From the NCBI GenBank assembly GCA_032717465.1, contig CM064658.1, positions 4,265,001 through 4,329,000 on the forward strand: a stretch of DNA of 64,000 nucleotides. Direction: 5' to 3'. A model generated the notes under the pieces. That model saw only the letters and a list, made by a program, of their open reading frames with translations, was not told the origin of the DNA and made no database searches. Shown piece after piece: positions 58,015-64,000 of the stretch; positions within the stretch are counted from its first letter, which is position 1, and every line of letters begins with the position of its first letter. This DNA is from Coenobita brevimanus. Its lineage: Eukaryota > Arthropoda > Malacostraca > Decapoda > Coenobitidae. The position numbers and the translations under genes are program-made.

Positions 58015-58605
58015 TGTTTGTTGCGGTAGTTTGTGTGTGTATGGTGTTCCTGCGTGTGATATTAACTCGTGTGGTGATTACGCAGCTGATTCCTACGCGT
58101 TCGTGAGGCATGGAGGTGCGTGTGGAGGAATCGACGGCTCTTCAGACTACGTTCCTGCCGCCATGAGGATGAGTGACTATATCTTTCGCCTGTTCTTTGT
58201 CCCTTGATCTCGGACATGGCGGGTCGTTAGTAGGAAGTGGACTTGCGGTAAAGTTCTAGACCTGGGCTTTGTTTTTGCAGGAAAGGCATAATTTTCATAG
58301 GTCTCACATTCATCCTGTAAATAAATGGTTACTGGAGGAGAGTTGCTGGGTGTTATTTCGTGGATCTCGGCCGTGGCTTGGTGGTACTGTCGCGTCCGCT
58401 GTGTCACCCTCCACCATCTTCTCTCACCGCCATCTTCCCTCACTCCGACACCCAGTTGCCCACGTGGTCCGATGTTTAATGAATTGATGGCTAAGTAACT
58501 CCCGTGTTTACGAATGTTTTGCCTTAAATCGGTAATACATAATCCATACTTGGGTAATTCATTCGTTATTTTTACCTTCACTTATTTGTAATCGTAAGAC
58601 ATCCA
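58015..58605. other. Unique DNA right of the hAT element
   Basis: Moderate GC. A + frame (to 58207) and a minus frame (58177-58581) are open but show no recognised protein and no clear splice signals. Confidence 0.4.
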
Positions 58606-58607
58606 AA

Positions 58608-58821
58608 CGCAGCCTCGTTCACCCTAACCCAGCCTCATTAATCCTAACCCAGCCTCATTCATCCTAACCCAGCCTCAGTCATCCTAACCCAGTCTCAGTC
58701 ATCCTAACCCAGCCTCACTCATCCTAATCCAGCCTCACTCATCCTAACCCAGCCTCACTCATCCTAACCCAGCCTCATTCATCCTAACCCGGCCTCATCC
58801 ATCCTAACCTAGCCTCATGCA

Positions 58822-58822
<1 letters not shown>
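58608..58822. repeat. 21-bp minisatellite, about 10 copies
   Basis: Unit CAGCCTCATTCATCCTAACC plus C. Copies vary at ATT/ACT/AGT. Confidence 0.95.

Positions 58823-58824
<2 letters not shown>

Positions 58825-58877
<53 letters not shown>
58825..58877. repeat. (GA)n microsatellite
   Basis: About 26 GA units directly after the 21-bp minisatellite. A shorter (GA)n is at 58996-59018. Confidence 0.95.
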
Positions 58878-58880
<3 letters not shown>

Positions 58881-58988
58881 TTATTATTTAAGAGGAGGGA
58901 GTGGGGATGACCTGAGAGCAAGGCAGCCATGTTGGATGTGAGCTGGTTCAATTAGAGCCACTTGTATCTTTAAAAGGCTGGCTTGCTG

Positions 58989-59019
<31 letters not shown>

Positions 59020-59088
59020 TAAATTGGTGGAAGAAATTCAATACGTAGAGAGAGGTAGACGAATGAAAACAAGAGTATAAGTGCAAGA

Positions 59089-59229
59089 AACTGTACACAG
59101 GAAACAGAAAGTGACTGCAAGGAACAGAAACAGGAAGTGACTGCAAGGAACAGAAACAGGAAGTGAGTGCAAGGAACAGAAACAGGAAGTGAGTGCAAGG
59201 AACAGAAACAGGAAGTAGGTACAAGGAAC
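59089..59229. repeat. 26-bp minisatellite, about 5 copies
   Basis: Unit AAGGAACAGAAACAGGAAGT plus GAGTGC or GACTGC. Confidence 0.94.
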
Positions 59230-59375
59230 AATAGAAGCAGCACCCAGAGAATATATTTATCTGCATCGTTATTCACCGTAATCCCAGTTTATTCACTCTG
59301 CCTCGACACGGGAGCTCTGGGAAGTTAGTCATTTTTCTGCAATGACCGTGTTTAGAGGGAGATTTAAGAGGTGCT

Positions 59376-59438
<63 letters not shown>
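59376..59438. repeat. Compound (GT)n(GA)n microsatellite
   Basis: About 12 GT units, TA, then about 18 GA units with one AAA. Confidence 0.95.
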
Positions 59439-59439
<1 letters not shown>

Positions 59440-60095
59440 TCCTAGAACTCCTCTGTACTACTCTACCAACATCTGTACAACACAGTGACAGTACAAGACA
59501 ATTTGATGATTTCACACGCTCCTAACCACATCAGTCCCCATGGCCAGCACTGATACACACCAACACCCTTCGGTATTTCACAGTCATTTGGTCCGTCGAA
59601 GGTCAGAGGTCAGGGTCGCTGGAGTGGAAAGGAATCTGCTCTGTGTGGGCGGTCGGTTGGCCCCCTGTTCTCTGGCGCGTTTTAGGGGAACGTGCAAATG
59701 CTTTTCCTATCGATGTAGTTGTCTGCTTTCTTTACCGTCTCTCTGAAGTGATATTTTTGAAAACGACGAATGAATTGGCCTTCCTATGAATCATTTTTAT
59801 TTCCCAGTTACCACTACGGCCTCCACACTGATAGAGTTTCCATGAAAATCGAATCCAGTTTATTTGTTAGCTGTCTTTGCTGCCTCTATTTTTTTACATT
59901 TTACCTACCCCATATTAAAATAACTTCCTGTGACTCACGTTAATAAGGTAGCTTTCTCTGTTATCCACTCTCTGTTTTATCTTTATTTTGCTTTATCTTT
60001 ATTGACTTCAGGTACTGTTCCTGGCTTTGGTTTTTGTCCCTTGCATCACGTAGTTCAGCGGCACATTAAGACAATACTGTGGCTCTACATTTTTC
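59440..60095. other. Gene-free unique DNA
   Basis: Ordinary sequence. Frames of up to 80 codons without recognisable features. Confidence 0.5.
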
Positions 60096-60099
60096 CCGG

Positions 60100-60200
60100 A
60101 GCACTTCTTCGTGACTAGCATATCTGTTGTTAATCTCTTGTTACGACTCAGTATTCACGCTGGAGCGATGGCAGTTTTAGATCATGGTAGAGCTAAAAGG
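60100..60200. repeat. Fourth copy of the 34393-34765 dispersed repeat
   Basis: GCACTTCTTCGTGACTAGCA, TGTTAATCTCTTG and GGAGCGATGGCAGTTTTAG match the copy at 34683-34765. Confidence 0.6.
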
Positions 60201-60539
60201 ATGTAACTTGTGGGTCTTTTTTTAAAGCCTTTGTACACATAATTTATTACAACTTGAACTTTCTCACAGTACCTTATTCGAGAGAGAGAGAGAGAGAGAT
60301 AATACTCTTTTTGTGATTGTAATTAATTTGTTAGGTTTCTCGCCACTGTGTTTTATTTTTATTCTCTTTTTAATGCAGGTTTAAACGCTCCTTCCTTCAA
60401 TCCAATAACTTTGTCAGCATTCTTTACCGGCTGTGTGCGCTGGGCGTTGTCACTATTAAATCATTTTGTGTGTTGACGCCTGTGAATTGGGTAGTTGTTT
60501 ATATGTAGTGAGTGATTTGTTGTTGTACTGCCATTTTGG

Positions 60540-61130
60540 AGAGCGTGGAGGGGGTGAGGGGAGAGAGGGAAGGGGAGAAGGAGGAGGGGAGAGGAGGAAG
60601 AGAGAGGGGGAAGGGGTGAAGGGGGGTGGGGTGTGGAGGAAGGAGGGGAGTGAAGACAAAGAGAGCGGTGAAAATGGGAGACGTGGGCAAGGAGAAAGAG
60701 ATGAAGGAAATTGAAGAGGGGAAGAAAGGAAAGGAGAGGGGAACAGGGGAGGAAGTGATGTGAGATGAAATAGGCAAGCTGAGAGGAGGGGAGGGAAGCG
60801 AAGGTGAAATGAGGTGATAGGAGATACGTGAAGGGGAGGGAAAGGCGGGTAGGGGAGGGGAGAGGAGGGGAGGTTAAGAGAGGCAAAGATATATAGTGAG
60901 GGGAGAGGAGGGGTGTGAAGAGAACTGAGAGGAAGGGACGTGGAATGAGGGGAGGGGAGGGAAGAGAGAGGGAAGAAGGGAAGATGAGGTGAGAAGGAGG
61001 GAGACGGGACGAATCAGGGGAAGTAAAATGAGAATAGGTGAGGAAAATGAAGTGAGGTGAAAAGAAATGATAAAGCGAAGTGTGTGGGGTGAAGTGAAGG
61101 TAAAGATGAATGTTGCTGAAGATGGAGGAA
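60540..61130. repeat. 590-bp homopurine-strand tract
   Basis: GGGGAGGGGAGAGGAGG-type purine sequence with no clean unit. Confidence 0.88.
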
Positions 61131-61154
61131 ATGAAAGGAAGAAAGAGAACGAGG

Positions 61155-61410
61155 TGTGTAATTCACCGGGTCGGTCAGGATCACTTGATGGTTGTGATCG
61201 TCAGCTTTTACCCTCCCGGAAGGGAGCTGAGAGCTCATATAGTCCGATCTAAGGGCAAGGCTGTGACCTTCACACACGCACACACCCGTCCCCTTGCTCA
61301 AGGGGGACAGTAACCACCCACTTCGTCAGTGAAACTTTTCGCAACCTGAGCGAGGCGCGAACTCCATCTACCAGATGGCAAGCGAGAACGTTACCACTGC
61401 ACCAGCGAGC

Positions 61411-61411
<1 letters not shown>
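61155..61411 (-). mobile_element. tRNA-derived SINE
   Basis: On minus, starting at about 61411: CGCTGGTGCAGTGGTAACG, containing a perfect A-box match TGGTGCAGTGG (61394-61404). CTCGCTTGCCATCTGG resembles the anticodon arm of tRNA-Gly(GCC), and a B-box-like AGTTCGCGCC lies at 61354-61363. A tRNA-unrelated body of about 190 bp follows to about 61155. It starts directly at a (GT)n array (61412-61449). The 3' boundary is uncertain. Confidence 0.75.

Positions 61412-61449
<38 letters not shown>
61412..61449. repeat. (GT)n at SINE 5' boundary
   Basis: About 19 GT units followed by GAGAGGGG. Confidence 0.95.
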
Positions 61450-61450
<1 letters not shown>

Positions 61451-61494
61451 AGGGGGGGGGAGCGTAGGTGAAGTGTGTTAATTCCAGTCTATTT

Positions 61495-62053
61495 ATGGGA
61501 GTGAGGGGAAAGGAGAGGAGAGGGGAGGGAAGCAAGTGGAGGAAAGAGGAGGGAAGGATAGGGGAAGGGGAGAGAGAAAGGAGGGGTGGGAAGAGGGGAG
61601 TAAAGCTTAATAATGCATCTGGAGAGAGAGAGAGAGAGAGAGAGAGATGAAAATTGTAGGAGAGGGAAATGGAGGGAAAATGATGGAGGAGGGGTAATGA
61701 GGGGGTGAAGGAAAGGGGAGGGAGAGGGAGGAGGAGGAGGAGGAGGAGACGGGTGAGGAGGGGGAGGAGAAGGAATGGAGAATGATATAGGAAAGGAAAT
61801 AGGAAAGAGATGAAGGAAAAAAGAGGGGAGAGGAGAGAGGGAAGAGGAGGATAGAGAGAGAAAGAGGAAGAGGAAAGGAGAAAGGAGAGTAAGGGAGAGA
61901 ATAAAAACGAAGGGAGGGAGGGAGAGAGGGAGGGAAAGGAAAAGAGGGAGAGGAGGGAGAAGAGGGGGACGAGAAAGAAACTGAGTGTATGGAAAGTTAA
62001 AGATATTAGAAAAGAAGGGTAAGAAGGAAGAAGAAAGGAAAAAGGAGAAAGAA

Positions 62054-62100
<47 letters not shown>

Positions 62101-62326
62101 GGAAGGACTGAAGGGAGGGAAGGTGAAATACAGAGAGAGGTTTTAGGTCAAGCAATTGATTGGAAGAGTGAAAAATGAGGGAGGGAAGGAGGGAGAGAGT
62201 GAGTGGAAGAAAGGAGAGGAGGGAGAGAGTAAATGAAGGAGAAAGGAGAGAAGGAAGGGGAGAGAAAATCGAAGGGGAATAAGGATGGGAAGGAGTGAAG
62301 GAAGAGGGAGTGAAGGTGAAAAATAG

Positions 62327-62376
<50 letters not shown>

Positions 62377-62654
62377 AAGAATGGGAGAGAGGAGGATATG
62401 AGAGGGAAGAGAAAAGAATTGGAGAAAGGCAAGGGAGAAGGAAGGAAGAAAGGAAGGAAGGAGGGAGAGAAGGAAGGTGAGAGGGAGGGATTGAGGGAGA
62501 AAAGGAAGGTGGGGGAGAAGGATTAAGGGAGAAAAGGAAGGTAGGAGGGAGGGAATGAGGGAAGGAGGGAAGGAGATAGGAAAGAAGGGAAAGAAAGAAG
62601 AGAGGAAGGAATACTATGACAGGTGAAGGAGGAAGGGAAGGACGATAGGAAGGT

Positions 62655-62705
<51 letters not shown>

Positions 62706-62725
62706 TGGAACGGAGGTGAGGGAAG
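61495..62725. repeat. 1.2-kb homopurine-strand tract
   Basis: AGG, GGA and GAAGG words, (GA)n at 61622-61647, 62056-62097 and 62660-62701, and (GATA)n(GA)n at 62326-62372. Minus-strand Ser/Pro/Leu frames are low complexity. Confidence 0.9.
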
Positions 62726-62789
62726 GTGGTGGTGGTTGGGGAGGGGGGTAAGCACTATTCCCATAAGGCAGTCTTGTTCAGTCAGTCAC

Positions 62790-63349
62790 GCGTGGTAGTG
62801 GTGGTAGTTGTGGTAGTGGTGGTAGCTGTGGTAGTTGTGGTAGGGGTGATAGTTGTACTGGCGGTAGTAATGGGAGTGGTAGTGTTTATGAGTGTGGTTG
62901 TGGTCATTATTAATGTGGTGGTTGTGCTTGTGGTTGTGGTGGTAGTGGTAGTATTTGTGGTAGAGGTGGCAGAAGAGGATGTTGTGGTGGTTGTGGTAGT
63001 GGTAGTACTTGTGGTGGTAGTAGTGATGGATGTGGTGATTGTGGTAATAGTGGCAGTGATAGTGGTTGTAGTGATGGTAGTTGTGGTCGTGGTGGTGGAT
63101 GTGGTGGTTATGGTAGTGGTGGGAGTTATTGGTGGTGATTTTGGTAGTAATGGCACTTGTTTTGGTGGTGGTGGCTGTGGCACTGGTGATTGTGGTAGTG
63201 GTAATTGTGGTAGCTGTGATTATGAGGGTAGTTTTGGTAGTGCTGGTAGTTGTAGTATTCACAGTAGTTGTAATTGTGATAGCTGTGATTATGAGGGTAG
63301 TTTTGGTAGTGCTGGTAGTTGTAGTATTCACAGTAGTTGTATTTAGCAG
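62790..63349. repeat. (GGT/AGT/TGT)-rich array with 69-bp duplication
   Basis: GTGGTAGTTGTGGT-type triplets for about 560 bp. Its end is a perfect or near-perfect direct duplication of 69 bp (63212-63280 and 63281-63349) containing AGCTGTGATTATGAGGGTAG and GTAGTATTCACAGTAGTTGT. Confidence 0.92.
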
Positions 63350-63510
63350 TGAAATTAATGGTACCATGCACAGAATAATGTTGGTAGTTGTGGTGGGAAG
63401 CACAGAACAGTGTTGGTAGGTGAGGTAGTTAAAGTGACAAATACCAACAACCTTTGACTGCCATAAGTAGACCTACCATGAAATAAGCAAGGTTATTGTA
63501 TAAACTGTAA

Positions 63511-63532
63511 AAAAAAAAAAAAAAAAAAAAAA
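63511..63532. repeat. Poly(A) run
   Basis: About 22 A. Could be the tail of a retroposed copy on +, but nothing upstream is recognised. Confidence 0.6.
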
Positions 63533-63589
63533 ATTGAAAGTAAAAGTGAATTTAGATGCAAAGGATTTTGGAATGTGAACGAAGTCTTG

Positions 63590-63940
63590 TGAAAGCGAGA
63601 AATTATAGGAAATAAAACAAGCCTTTCATGCCTATTAAGCAGTGGAAAGAGAATTGCGGTGGTGAAAAAATGTGGAAAAGCTTGTAGAGGAGAAGAATTT
63701 GGATCTCGATGGGAGTCATGGGAGTCTTTTGAAAGTGCAAAAGAAGTTACTGGATTTAGTGTTGAGATCAGGAGGAGTGAAACAACAGTGAACGTTTGTC
63801 ACTACTACACAAGTGACGCGAAGAGTGAGCATGAGACTGCTGTGAAGTATACAGAAAAAATGTGGAAGATAATAATAACTAGAACGCCAAAAAATTGTCC
63901 AAGGACAGTTTTGATAAAGAATAACTTACCACAGGCATAG
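63590..63940 (+). other. Open frame of unknown nature
   Basis: A frame without low complexity, open from before 63600 to a stop at 63938-63940. It includes KKCGKACRGEEFGSRWESWE and VCHYYTSDAKSEHE. Aromatic and Cys/His residues give it a protein-like look, but no family is recognised and no ATG begins it. It may be a transposon remnant, an exon or chance. Confidence 0.25.
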
Positions 63941-64000
63941 CCTACTAGAAGCCAAGCTACAAAAAGACCTTCCGGTCAAGGTCATTGATGTTCTGCACGT

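Noticed and set aside
58177..58581. 134-codon minus frame
   Set aside because: No family resemblance, no splice context, and it overlaps a comparable + frame. It is treated as chance.

Overview
The window reads as nuclear intronic/intergenic DNA of a decapod crustacean, possibly a brachyuran crab. This rests on an extreme density of (CT/GA)n, (GT/AC)n, (ATT)n, (TATC)n and (CAC)n microsatellites, CR1-type LINEs with short-repeat 3' ends, tRNA-like SINE pieces, a hAT element, and a degenerate stretch of the arthropod telomere unit TTAGG. Species was not determined. There is no prokaryotic gene organisation, CRISPR array, rRNA gene or convincing tRNA gene.

Only one host coding exon is well supported: 18785-20223 on +. 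It is a GC-rich 1439-bp internal exon between TACTAAC...TTGCAG and CAG|GTACGT. It encodes a low-complexity Pro/His/Gln-rich protein segment with an NPMY motif and about 20 Gln-His-Pro-x repeats. I do not recognise the gene, and no other exon of it could be identified. Most long open frames in the window (poly-SL, poly-RE, HTHT, VCVC, NNN, LLL) are simply microsatellites read through.

Layout. 1-18 kb: microsatellites, minisatellites (30-, 31-, 47- and 28-bp units), a 2.3-kb pyrimidine-strand tract, degenerate TTAGG DNA and small interspersed-repeat fragments. 18.3-20.2 kb: a LINE-tail fragment, a repeated acceptor region and the exon. 20-42 kb: long CT-only tracts, two promoter-like clusters (TATA+Inr at about 21.95 kb; CRE/CCAAT/GC-box at about 24.2-24.4 kb), dispersed repeats, a 173-bp inverted-repeat element and a decayed reverse transcriptase at 39 kb. 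42.6-46.3 kb and 49.2-52.5 kb: two minus-strand CR1-like LINEs, both broken, each sitting inside a dinucleotide microsatellite. 52.5-64 kb: purine tracts, 44-, 21- and 26-bp minisatellites, a 785-bp hAT element with a perfect 8-bp target duplication, a tRNA-derived SINE and a GGT/AGT-rich end.

No new biochemical system is evident. The observations most worth following are the nesting of both LINEs in microsatellites of matching motif, the nearly constant polarity of compound CT-CA microsatellites, the hAT element with its subterminal motif array, the repeated 3' splice region before the exon, and the two promoter-like clusters that have no recognised gene.
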